Source of the DNA: Stenotrophomonas rhizophila | GTDB taxonomy: Bacteria > Pseudomonadota > Gammaproteobacteria > Xanthomonadales > Xanthomonadaceae | NCBI RefSeq assembly: GCF_003651185.1 | Contig: NZ_RCDC01000004.1 | Coordinates: 1,784,659-1,848,658, forward strand | Direction: 5' to 3' | DNA: 64,000 bases | Part shown: piece by piece, positions 42,394 through 50,623 of the stretch | How the letters are laid out: the number at the start of each line of letters is the position of its first letter | Numbering within the stretch: position 1 is the stretch's first letter | Notes under the pieces: model-generated | Seen by the model: only the letters and a program-made list of their open reading frames with translations | Told to the model about the DNA's origin: nothing | Database searches by the model: none | Made by a program: the position numbers and the translations under genes

Positions 42394-43320
42394 ATGTCCC
42401 TTGATCCCGCCCTGCGCTCGCGCATCGAATCCATTCTCAACGCCAACCGCGTCGTGCTGTTCATGAAGGGTCAGCCGAGCATGCCGCAGTGCGGTTTCTC
42501 GGCTAAAGCCGTCGGCGCCCTGCAGGACCTCGGGGTGGAGTTCGACCACGTCAACGTGCTGGCCGACGCGGACATCCGCGAAGGCATCAAAGCCTATGGC
42601 GAGTGGCCGACCATTCCGCAGCTGTACATCGATGGCGAGCTGATCGGTGGCAGCGACATCATCCTGCAGATGGCCGGCAACGGTGAGCTGAGCAGCGTGC
42701 TCGGGCTGGCCGCACCGGACCGCACCCCGCCGCGCATCACCGTGACCCCGGCCGCCGTGGAAATGCTGCGTGGCGCGCTGGCCGATTCCCCGGGTGCCTC
42801 GTTGCAGCTGGGCATCGACGCGCGCTTCCAGCCGAACTTCCAGCTGGCCCCGCACGATGACAACGCGATCGCCGCCGAGTCCAACGGCCTGCGCGTGCAG
42901 TTCGATCTGGCCAGCGCCCGCCGCGCTGAAGGCATCACCATCGACTGGGTCGACGACATCCGCGGCAAGGGCCTGGCGATCGACAACCCGAACGCGCCCA
43001 AGGCCGTGCAGGAACTGAGCGTGCGCGACGCCGACGACCAGCTGCGTGCCGGCAGCATCACCGTGGTCGACGTGCGCCCGGCCGACGAACGTGCGATCGC
43101 GGCGATCAACGCGCCGTTCGAGACCTTTGACGGCGACAACCGCGCCCGCCTGGAAGCCCTGCCCAAGGACACCGCGCTGGCCTTCCTGTGCCACCACGGT
43201 GGCCGCAGCGCACAGGCCGCCGAGCAGTTCCGCGCCCTGGGCTTCACCAAGGTGTCCAACATCACCGGCGGCATCGACGCCTGGTCGAACGAGGTGGACA
43301 ACGGCGTGCCGAAGTACTGA
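42394..43320 (+). CDS. Three-domain monothiol glutaredoxin / degenerate A-type / rhodanese protein
   Basis: A 308-residue protein. Residues 1-105 are a Grx4-type monothiol glutaredoxin with the [2Fe-2S]-binding CGFS motif (Cys33) and WPTIPQLYIDGELIGG. Residues about 115-210 follow the IscA/A-type carrier pattern (ITVTPAAVEMLRGAL ... GLAIDNPNAP), but all three ligand cysteines are absent: the SGCSG turn is FQPN and the CGCG end is missing. Residues about 212-305 are a rhodanese with active-site Cys266 (CHHGGRSA). The start ATG 42394 begins MSLDPALR. The likely role is Fe-S cluster or persulfide trafficking. A terminator follows. Confidence 0.9.
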   Translation: MSLDPALRSRIESILNANRVVLFMKGQPSMPQCGFSAKAVGALQDLGVEFDHVNVLADADIREGIKAYGEWPTIPQLYIDGELIGGSDIILQMAGNGELSSVLGLAAPDRTPPRITVTPAAVEMLRGALADSPGASLQLGIDARFQPNFQLAPHDDNAIAAESNGLRVQFDLASARRAEGITIDWVDDIRGKGLAIDNPNAPKAVQELSVRDADDQLRAGSITVVDVRPADERAIAAINAPFETFDGDNRARLEALPKDTALAFLCHHGGRSAQAAEQFRALGFTKVSNITGGIDAWSNEVDNGVPKY

Positions 43321-43342
43321 TCTTCAGCATGTTGCGGGAAAG

Positions 43343-43371
43343 AAAAACGCCGGCATTGCCGGCGTTTTTTT
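43343..43371. terminator. Bidirectional terminator after the glutaredoxin gene
   Basis: AAAAACGCCGGC and its complement flank a 4-base loop, with a run of T on the plus side and a run of A (T on the minus strand) on the other. It serves the plus-strand glutaredoxin gene and the converging DUF924-amn operon. Confidence 0.92.
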
Positions 43372-43402
43372 GTTCGTGGCGCCGGTGGCGTCCATCCACC
43401 GG

Positions 43403-43942
43403 TCAACCCGCAAACCCACCCTCGGCCAGGTAATCCAGCTCCTCCGGCGTCGGCATCCGCCCCAGCACCGCATTACGGTGCGGGAAACGGCCAAAGCGGC
43501 GGATGATGTCGCGATGCAGTTCGGCGAACTGCAGGTATTCCTTGTCGCCCAGCGCATCGAACATCGCCACCGAACGCTCCTGGTCCTGCGGATCCTCGGA
43601 GTGTTCGAACGGCAGGTAGATGAAGGCCCGCAGCTTGGGCACCAGCTGCAGGTCCAGCCCTTCCTCTACCGCACGCATGGCGTAGTGTCGCGCCAGGCCA
43701 TCGGTGGCATAGGCGTGCGCCGTCTCGCGGAAGCAATTGCGCGGGAACTGGTCGAGCAGAATCATCAGCGCGAGTGCACCGTCGGCACTGCTCAGCCAAT
43801 GCTCGCGGGCGCGGCGCGCGGCGGCGAAATGCTCTTCCTGGAATTGCTGGCGAAACCGCGCATCGAACGCGTCATCGCGCGCGAACCACTGCTGCGGTCC
43901 GGCGTCTCGCCAGAACTCCACTACTTGTGCCGCCACGTCCAT
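43403..43942 (-). CDS. DUF924-family protein
   Basis: A 179-residue all-helical protein of the DUF924 family (TPR-like). It has the family phrases FWRDAGPQQWFARDDAFD, LMILLDQFPRNCFR, YLPFEHSEDPQDQE and RFGRFPHRNAVLGR. The function is unknown. It is the last gene of a minus-strand trio after amn (52-bp gap). Confidence 0.9.
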   Translation of the reverse strand: MDVAAQVVEFWRDAGPQQWFARDDAFDARFRQQFQEEHFAAARRAREHWLSSADGALALMILLDQFPRNCFRETAHAYATDGLARHYAMRAVEEGLDLQLVPKLRAFIYLPFEHSEDPQDQERSVAMFDALGDKEYLQFAELHRDIIRRFGRFPHRNAVLGRMPTPEELDYLAEGGFAG

Positions 43943-43994
43943 TCACTACCCCTGTGGATGACACGCCCCAAGACGTCCATCCGTTCCATTGCCG

Positions 43995-44771
43995 TTACTC
44001 GTCAAAACGCAGGTGGCGGACCGACTTGCCGTTGCGCCGTATCAGCTTAAGCGCCTCGATACCGATCTGGATATGGTTCTCGACGAACTGGGAGCTGACC
44101 TTGGCATCGGAGACCTCGGTCTTCACGCCGTCGGGAATCATCGGCTGGTCGGACACCAACAGCAAGGCCCCGATCGGAATGTGGTTCGCAAAACCGGCCG
44201 CGAACAGGGTCGCCGTCTCCATGTCGATGGCCATGCAGCGCATCACCCGCAGCTTCTCCTTGAAGGCCTCGTCATGCTCCCAGACCCGACGATTGGTGGT
44301 GTAGACGGTGCCGGTCCAGTAATCGTGGCCGAGGTCGCGAACCATGGTCGAGACTGCCCGCTGCAGCGCAAAGGCCGGCAGGGCCGGGACTTCCGGCGGC
44401 AGGTAGTCGCTGGAAGTGCCCTCGCCGCGGATTGCAGCGATGGGCAGGATCAGGTCGCCCAGCTGGTTTTTGCGCTTGAGCCCACCGCACTTGCCCAGAA
44501 ACAGCACCGCCTTGGGCATCACCGCCGACAGCAGGTCCATGATGATGGCCGCGTTCGGGCTGCCCATGCCGAAGTTGATCAGGGTGATGTCGTCGCTGGT
44601 GACGCTGGCCATCGGCCGGTCCGCGCCCTGGATGGGGGCGCCGGTCAGCTGGGAAAACGTATGCAGGTAGCCACCGAAGTTGGTCAGCAGGATGTGCTGC
44701 CCGAACTGCTCCAGGGGCACGCCGGTGTACCGCGGCAGCCAGTTTTCGACGATGTCCTGTTTGGTTTTCAT
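43995..44771 (-). CDS. amn: AMP nucleosidase, short form
   Basis: Purine salvage enzyme splitting AMP to adenine and ribose 5-phosphate, 258 aa. It contains only the nucleoside phosphorylase-like domain (LINFGMGSPNAAIIMDLLSA, LFLGKCGGL, AIDMETATLFAAGF, LLVSDQP), so it is the short form and lacks the N-terminal regulatory domain of the E. coli enzyme. ATG 44771 (MKTKQDIVENWLPRYTG) matches the family start. Confidence 0.9.
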   Translation of the reverse strand: MKTKQDIVENWLPRYTGVPLEQFGQHILLTNFGGYLHTFSQLTGAPIQGADRPMASVTSDDITLINFGMGSPNAAIIMDLLSAVMPKAVLFLGKCGGLKRKNQLGDLILPIAAIRGEGTSSDYLPPEVPALPAFALQRAVSTMVRDLGHDYWTGTVYTTNRRVWEHDEAFKEKLRVMRCMAIDMETATLFAAGFANHIPIGALLLVSDQPMIPDGVKTEVSDAKVSSQFVENHIQIGIEALKLIRRNGKSVRHLRFDE

Positions 44772-44839
44772 GGGGCTGTTCCGACAAACGACAGGCGACA
44801 ATTCTGCGAGACCAGCCGGGCGGCGTCGAGCGTTGCCGC

Positions 44840-45214
44840 TCAATCGGGGTGGTCGATCCCATCGGCCCTGCCCTTGAGGACAAGGCAGGCCAGCAAAAGC
44901 ACGGCGGCCGGTATGGCAAGCAGCAGGACAAGGGCCGTCGGCGCACCAAAGGCCCAGAGCGAGGCGGCAAAGGATATGGACGATATGCCGACCAACGGAA
45001 AGGCGTACTGGATCCGTTTGATCACCAGGTAGCTGGCGGTGGCCGTCAGCAGGGAGAGTGCTGCGAGGAGGATGCGCGCTTCTTTGGGCAGCCCGCTGGG
45101 CGACTGCTCGAAGAATCCGGCCACCAGCATGAGGCCGGACGCGAACGCCAGAACGACGAGCAACAGGTAGTAATGCCTGGCGTGCTTGCGATCAAAGCCT
45201 TCGGTTACGTTCAT
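44840..45214 (-). CDS. Small four-helix membrane protein
   Basis: A 124-residue protein with four predicted helices (about 16-35, 45-62, 68-88, 92-115) and a basic N-terminus (FDRKHARHYY). The start is ATG 45214, with AAGGAAGTG upstream; the longer frame upstream is not coding. It leads the amn-DUF924 group (68-bp gap). I do not recognise the family. Confidence 0.75.
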   Translation of the reverse strand: MNVTEGFDRKHARHYYLLLVVLAFASGLMLVAGFFEQSPSGLPKEARILLAALSLLTATASYLVIKRIQYAFPLVGISSISFAASLWAFGAPTALVLLLAIPAAVLLLACLVLKGRADGIDHPD

Positions 45215-45333
45215 CGACACTTCCTTGTGAATGCAGGGTCGCACGGGTGACCTACGCGAGCCGCGCCAGTCCGACCATTCCACGTTGGACGATCGCGGCG
45301 CAAGTGGCGATCGCGATCTTGCAGCGGCGGGCA

Positions 45334-45364
45334 GGAAAAAGGCGGCCAATGGCCGCCTTTTTCC
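45334..45364. terminator. Bidirectional terminator at the end of the autotransporter gene
   Basis: A perfect 14-bp stem, GGAAAAAGGCGGCC with its complement, around the loop AAT. On the minus strand it lies 19 bp after the autotransporter stop and ends in a T-run inside the stem. It also insulates the membrane protein-amn operon from upstream reading. Confidence 0.9.
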
Positions 45365-45383
45365 GTTTACCGGTAGCGCTGGG

Positions 45384-48300
45384 TCAGAACTGCACGGACC
45401 AGCGCGCGGTGACGCTGCGGTCGCGGGCGTCATCACCGAAGGTGCCGTTGTAACCCAGTTCCAGCTGGTTGCGCGGGCTCAGCCAGGCCGACAGGCCGAG
45501 CTCGGCCACCACGGCGTTGTCGGCGATCGCCGCACCGCTGACAGCAAAGCTGCTGCCGCCCGTCCAGGCCAGATCGGCGACCTGGCTGCGGTCACCGGAG
45601 GCACGACGGTAGCCGAGGCCACCGCGGACGTGCAGCCAGCTTTCCTGCTGCCAGGACGTCTTCAGGCCCTTGTCAAAGCGAACACCGGCGGTCGCCACGT
45701 TGGTGCGGGTGTCGGCGACCTGGCCGTTCAGTGCCGCAGCGCCGCCCTGTTCGGAGATGCGGTCCACGTCCACTTCAACGCGCGCGAACTGCAGGTACGG
45801 CTCCAGGCCAGCTTCGCGCCCACCAAAGCGGTACGCGCCTTCGATGAAGCCCTGGCGGGTGGTGGCGTCGTACGTGGCCGACAGCGCGTCCTGGTAGCCG
45901 GCAAACGTCAGCTGACGCTTGCTGTCCACGTCATGACGGGAATAACCCAGACCGGCGCGCAGACCGAACGCCCCCCACTGGTTGCCCACGTAGGCGCCAA
46001 AGTGGGTGTTGTCGATCTCCGAACGGGCGCCGCGACCGGCCGCCTGCTTGATGTCGGTCCGGCCGGTACCGACCAGCCCGCCGACCTGCCAACCCCCGCC
46101 GAACACATGATCGGCACCGACCAGCAGACCGTTGCTGTTGGAATCGGTGCGCGCGGCATTGGCATCGCCATCGAGCTTGCCGCTGCCGCCGATCGCCTGC
46201 ACCCACGCCCCGCCACCGGCGGCCTCATCAGCGGCGCCGGGCGAGCGCGCGCCCACGGCACGGCTCAGCGCCGCATCACGCAGGTAGCGGCTGCTTTCCA
46301 CCAGCGCCATCGGCGTGGCGGCATGGAGCTCACCACTCAGCGCATCCAGTGCCGCACCAACCTGGGCCGGGAACAGCTGGGTCAGCGGCTTGGGCAGGCC
46401 CTGGTTGATGGCCAGGCCATCGGCGCTGGTGGCCACGGCGATCTGGTTCGGCGTGACCGCGGCGCTGGACAGTGCGTTGCCGCGGGCGACGTCGATGCGC
46501 AGGCCATTGGCGCTGTAGCCCAGACTGAACGTCAGGAACGGCGAGAAGGCCGAGAAGTCGGTCGTGGCGAACTGGCCGTTGATGCCACCGGCGGCCTGCA
46601 GGAAGTTGAACTGCTCGCCGAGGTAGTACACGCCGGCTTCCGGCAGGGCCTTCAAGGTGCCATCCAGCGTGGCGGTGCCGGTGACGCGCAGCAGATCGCT
46701 GCGGCTGCCCGGGGCCAGCTCGGCCTGGTAGACGCCACTGGCGGTCTGCACATAATCGCCGTTGATGGTCAGCGTGCCGATCGAGTTGCCCGGCGCGATG
46801 ATGCCCTCGACGCGCGTGCTGCCCAGCGTACCCACGCCCTTCAGCGTGCCCTTTGCGCCGACCACGGTCGAGCCATCCTGCTGCACGCCGTTGAAGGACA
46901 CGGTGCCGGCGGTGACGAGCAGGTCTGACCCGTCCAGCAGCGCACCGGCATTGACACCAGTGGTGCCGGCCGAGGTCAGCGTACTGTCGACCAGACGGCC
47001 ATTGAGCACGAAGCTGCCGCCGCTGCCGACGGTGGTGCCGGCGTCCTGCTGCAGGCCATTGAAGGTGACCGAACCACCGGTCACATTGAGTGCCGAACCC
47101 TCGAGCACGCCGGTGGTGGAGATCACGCTGCTGCCCCCCAGGCTGTTGAGCGTGGTGGACACCAGGCTGCCGTTGAGCAGGAACTGGCCGCCCTGCACGT
47201 CGACCGACCCTGTCAGTGCGTTGGCGCCGTCCAGCTCCAGCATGCCGTCACGCACGATGGCGCCGTTGAAGCGGTTGTCGCCGCTCAGACGCAGCCAGCC
47301 GATGCCGGACTTGGTCAGCTTGCCCGGGCCGCCGATGTCATTGGTCCAGTCGTCCCATGCATCGCCTTCCCACACCTTCAGGCCGCCGGCCTTCTGGTTC
47401 ATGACCACGTCGGTGTCCACGCGCAGCATGCCGTAGCCTTCGATGGCGGTCTTCAGATCGACCATGCCCCAACCGTAGATCGCATCCACGCCCGGCGCGC
47501 CCAGATCACGCGCGGTGGTCAACAACACGTCGCGTACCTGCGCGTTGTCCAGGTACGGGAAGCGCTCCATCAGCAGACCAAGCGCACCCGTGATATGGGG
47601 TGCCGCCATCGAGGTACCGGTCTTGTAGCCGTAGGTATATTCGGGCGCTTCGCTTTCGATCAAGAAACGCAGGTAGTCCTCGGTCAGCTCCATGCGACCG
47701 TTGATCTCGCCGGACACAATGGTGCTGGCGATGTTGGTACCCGGCGCGGACAGGCACCAGTTGGCAGCAGCACCGCAGATGCTGGAACTGGCATCAATGA
47801 CGTAGTCCGTTTCCCCAACAGTGGGGCGACGGACGTTCGCAACGGCCAGCCAGTACGGCTCGATCTCAGGGTTCCAGCGCGGCAATGCTGCCGTGATGCC
47901 GGCCATGCCCCCGGCTGAGTTGCCTGCCGACCATACCTGGATCAGCTTGGAACCCGATGCACCCTCCGTCTCACCATAGATACTGCCGTAAACACCGTAG
48001 TCCGCACCGATTGCAGCGTACTGCGTGTCCAGACTGCCTACCGTCGCGTGCCGGGTCGAGATGCCCCAGCTGTGGTTGAGAACGCGCACGCCCTGTGCCT
48101 CGGCTTGTGCGTACATGTCCAGTGTCGCCACATCATCCGGGTCCGTGCGATACAGCGCACGTGGCCTGTAGAAGTTGTCCGGGTCAAGGCGCCATTCGTA
48201 ATACGTATCGCCGAAGACACGGGCTGCCGTCAGGTTGGCACCAAATGCCACACCATGCATTCCGGTGCCATCGCGGTTTGCACCCACGGTCCCCAGCACG

Positions 48301-48965
48301 TGCGTGCCGTGGTCGGCGTAGCTGAAACCATATGGCTGGCCCGCGGCGATCAGGCGGTCGGCAAGCGCTGGAGGCACGCCGGGCCCCAGGCCGTAGTAGT
48401 TGTACCCGGGCTGGTCGCCGCGGGTGCTGCCGCAGGCACCTTCGCCGGCCACGATGCTCGGGTCGGCGCAGCCGCCGTTGCCGATGGTGATGCTGGAGGT
48501 GTTGCGCCCGGCGAACTCGTCATGGGCAAGAGCAGAGCCCGAATCGAACACCCCCAGGCGCACGCCCTGACCGGTCAGCCCACGTGCGTAGGCGTAATCG
48601 GCCCCCATCGCAGCCAAGCCCCAATCGGCGTTGAATTCATCGCTATGCCAACTTGCCACATCACCCGGCTTGCCCAGGATAGGGCTGGCGGCCTCGGCGC
48701 TGACGCGCGGACTGGGAAGGGACATGTTCTGGCCAGGAGCGCCGATCGGTGCGGCGAACATGGCCGCGAGCGAGGTGCTCTGCTGATTGCGGCCTACCGC
48801 GGCCTGCTCGGCGCGCTGCTGCTGGTAACGGTCCAGGACATCGCTGGCGGGACTGGCCATGGCCGGGGCGACGATGGCGGCGAAAAGGGTGCCGGTGATG
48901 GCCGAGGCCAGCAGGGTCGGCGACAGGCGACGAGAGGCCGCGCGGGACTTCGAGTGCAGAGTCAT
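45384..48965 (-). CDS. Subtilisin-like (S8) autotransporter serine protease
   Basis: Type Va secreted protein of 1193 aa. Extended signal peptide (residues 1-38), S8 protease domain with Asp141 (GVFDSGS), His219 (YADHGTHVLG), oxyanion Asn349 (SAGNS) and Ser452 (GTSMAAPH). A beta-helix passenger follows with two 57-residue repeats (597-653 and 654-710, each starting LNGxLV) and GIIAPGNSIGTLTINGDY at about 721-738. The autotransporter beta-barrel occupies about 925-1193 and ends WSVQF. Relatives are surface or released proteases. It is divergent from the amidohydrolase pair, with a tandem 11-bp repeat in the shared promoter region. Confidence 0.94.
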   Translation of the reverse strand: MTLHSKSRAASRRLSPTLLASAITGTLFAAIVAPAMASPASDVLDRYQQQRAEQAAVGRNQQSTSLAAMFAAPIGAPGQNMSLPSPRVSAEAASPILGKPGDVASWHSDEFNADWGLAAMGADYAYARGLTGQGVRLGVFDSGSALAHDEFAGRNTSSITIGNGGCADPSIVAGEGACGSTRGDQPGYNYYGLGPGVPPALADRLIAAGQPYGFSYADHGTHVLGTVGANRDGTGMHGVAFGANLTAARVFGDTYYEWRLDPDNFYRPRALYRTDPDDVATLDMYAQAEAQGVRVLNHSWGISTRHATVGSLDTQYAAIGADYGVYGSIYGETEGASGSKLIQVWSAGNSAGGMAGITAALPRWNPEIEPYWLAVANVRRPTVGETDYVIDASSSICGAAANWCLSAPGTNIASTIVSGEINGRMELTEDYLRFLIESEAPEYTYGYKTGTSMAAPHITGALGLLMERFPYLDNAQVRDVLLTTARDLGAPGVDAIYGWGMVDLKTAIEGYGMLRVDTDVVMNQKAGGLKVWEGDAWDDWTNDIGGPGKLTKSGIGWLRLSGDNRFNGAIVRDGMLELDGANALTGSVDVQGGQFLLNGSLVSTTLNSLGGSSVISTTGVLEGSALNVTGGSVTFNGLQQDAGTTVGSGGSFVLNGRLVDSTLTSAGTTGVNAGALLDGSDLLVTAGTVSFNGVQQDGSTVVGAKGTLKGVGTLGSTRVEGIIAPGNSIGTLTINGDYVQTASGVYQAELAPGSRSDLLRVTGTATLDGTLKALPEAGVYYLGEQFNFLQAAGGINGQFATTDFSAFSPFLTFSLGYSANGLRIDVARGNALSSAAVTPNQIAVATSADGLAINQGLPKPLTQLFPAQVGAALDALSGELHAATPMALVESSRYLRDAALSRAVGARSPGAADEAAGGGAWVQAIGGSGKLDGDANAARTDSNSNGLLVGADHVFGGGWQVGGLVGTGRTDIKQAAGRGARSEIDNTHFGAYVGNQWGAFGLRAGLGYSRHDVDSKRQLTFAGYQDALSATYDATTRQGFIEGAYRFGGREAGLEPYLQFARVEVDVDRISEQGGAAALNGQVADTRTNVATAGVRFDKGLKTSWQQESWLHVRGGLGYRRASGDRSQVADLAWTGGSSFAVSGAAIADNAVVAELGLSAWLSPRNQLELGYNGTFGDDARDRSVTARWSVQF

Positions 48966-49073
48966 GAACAGGAAACTTCCTTGATCTGGTTCTAGGTACA
49001 GGGTCTGAAACTAGGTGGCACCACCACGTTGCCGCCGGTGCAGGTCGGCCCAACGCTCTCTTTGAGCCTACCC

Positions 49074-49095
49074 GAAAAGTTCATGAAAAGTTCAC
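49074..49095. promoter_or_regulatory. Tandem 11-bp repeat in the autotransporter/amidohydrolase promoter region
   Basis: GAAAAGTTCAT at 49074-49084 is followed without a gap by GAAAAGTTCAC at 49085-49095. Contiguous 11-bp repeats are one helical turn apart, as for OmpR/PhoB-class activators. On the minus strand a TAGGCT hexamer that could serve as a -10 follows one to two bases after the repeat, which favours control of the autotransporter. The cognate regulator is unknown. Confidence 0.5.
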
Positions 49096-49216
49096 AATTG
49101 CTTCTCATAACAGTGCTAGGTCTCATTTGCTAAAAATATGCAAAAGGTCACTTGGCAAAGCACCCGCGTCCCGGATAGCGTCGAGGAATTGTGTCCATGC
49201 GGCTTGGGGGAGAACC

Positions 49217-50623
49217 ATGCAGAAGTTGTTGAGCGTCGGCGTTGGCCTGGCGTTGATGTCGATCGTGTCCGCGCCGGCGCCCGCCGCGTCGCGTTTCCTC
49301 CAGGATCCCTACCCCAGCACCTACGCACCGATCGCCTCGGCGCCGGTGCTGATCAGCAACGCCACGGTGCTCACCGGCACCGGCGTGCGCCTGGACAACG
49401 CCGATGTGCTGTTGCGGGGCGGCCGCATCGCAGCAGTCGGCACCGGCCTGAGTGCACCGGCCGATGCGGTCCGCGTCGACGGCCAGGGCAAGTGGGTCAC
49501 CCCCGGCATCATCGATGTGCACTCGCACCTGGGCGTGTATCCCAGCCCGGGCGTCAGCGCGCACAGCGACGGCAACGAGATGACCGCGCCGGTCACCGCC
49601 AATGTCTGGGCCGAACACTCGGTGTGGCCGCAGGACCCCGGCTTTGCCGCGGCACTGGCCGGCGGCGTGACCTCGATGCAGGTGCTGCCCGGCTCGGCCA
49701 ACCTGGTCGGCGGCCGCGGGGTGACGTTGAAGAACGTCCCCGCAACGACCTACCAGGCCATGAAGTTTCCCGGCGCGCCGTGGGGCCTGAAAATGGCCTG
49801 CGGCGAGAACCCCAAGCGCGTCTACGGCGGCAAGGGCACCGCGCCGGGCACGCGCATGGGCAACGTCGCCGGTTACCGCGCGGCCTTCATCGATGCCAGC
49901 GAATACATCGCCAAGAACACCCCCAAGCAGCCGAAGAAGAAGCGCTGGTTCAGTGGCGATGACAAGGGCGACAGCGCCGGTGACAGTGGCGGCAAGCGCG
50001 ATCTCAAACTGGATACGCTGGCCGGCGCCATCCAGGGCGACATCCGCGTGCACATCCATTGCTACCGCGCCGATGAGATGGCCACGATGCTGGATCTCTC
50101 CAAGGAATTCGGCTTCAAGATCGCCGCGTTCCACCACGCGGTGGAGGCCTACAAACTGGCCGACCGGCTCGCCGAGGAAGGCGTGTGCGGTGCGCTGTGG
50201 GCCGACTGGTGGGGCTTCAAGATGGAAGCGTTCGATGGGATCCAGGACAACATCGCCCTGGTCGACCGACCGGCCAACAGCTGCGCGATCGTGCATTCCG
50301 ATTCCCCGGAGGGCATCCAGCGCCTGAACCAGGAAGCGGCCAAGGTGATCGCCAACGCACGCCGCGCCGGCATCGAGATCGCCCCGGAGCGCGCCATGAT
50401 GTGGCTGACCTCCAACGCCGCGCGCTCGCTGGGCGTGGAGAAGCAGACCGGCAGCCTGGAGGCCGGCAAGATGGGGGATGTGGTGGTCTGGAACGGGAGC
50501 CCCTTCAGTTCCTACGCGCTGGCCGAAAAGGTCTACGTCGATGGCCATCAGGTCTATGACCGGCAGGATGTGAGGCGGCAGCCGCTGTCGGACTTCATGC
50601 TCGGCCAGGAGGCACGCCCATGA
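49217..50623 (+). CDS. Exported metal-dependent amidohydrolase
   Basis: A 468-residue protein of the imidazolonepropionase-like amidohydrolase group with a signal peptide (residues 1-24). The metal motif HxH is DVHSHLG (His102, His104), with further ligands suggested by HIHCYRADE, AFHHAVEA and HSD. The C-terminal beta strand is LEAGKMGDVVVWNGSPF. A Lys/Asp-rich insert lies at about 238-258. The start is ATG 49217, with GGGGGAGAA upstream. The end overlaps the next gene (ATGA). The substrate is unknown; it is periplasmic by signal. Confidence 0.88.
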   Translation: MQKLLSVGVGLALMSIVSAPAPAASRFLQDPYPSTYAPIASAPVLISNATVLTGTGVRLDNADVLLRGGRIAAVGTGLSAPADAVRVDGQGKWVTPGIIDVHSHLGVYPSPGVSAHSDGNEMTAPVTANVWAEHSVWPQDPGFAAALAGGVTSMQVLPGSANLVGGRGVTLKNVPATTYQAMKFPGAPWGLKMACGENPKRVYGGKGTAPGTRMGNVAGYRAAFIDASEYIAKNTPKQPKKKRWFSGDDKGDSAGDSGGKRDLKLDTLAGAIQGDIRVHIHCYRADEMATMLDLSKEFGFKIAAFHHAVEAYKLADRLAEEGVCGALWADWWGFKMEAFDGIQDNIALVDRPANSCAIVHSDSPEGIQRLNQEAAKVIANARRAGIEIAPERAMMWLTSNAARSLGVEKQTGSLEAGKMGDVVVWNGSPFSSYALAEKVYVDGHQVYDRQDVRRQPLSDFMLGQEARP

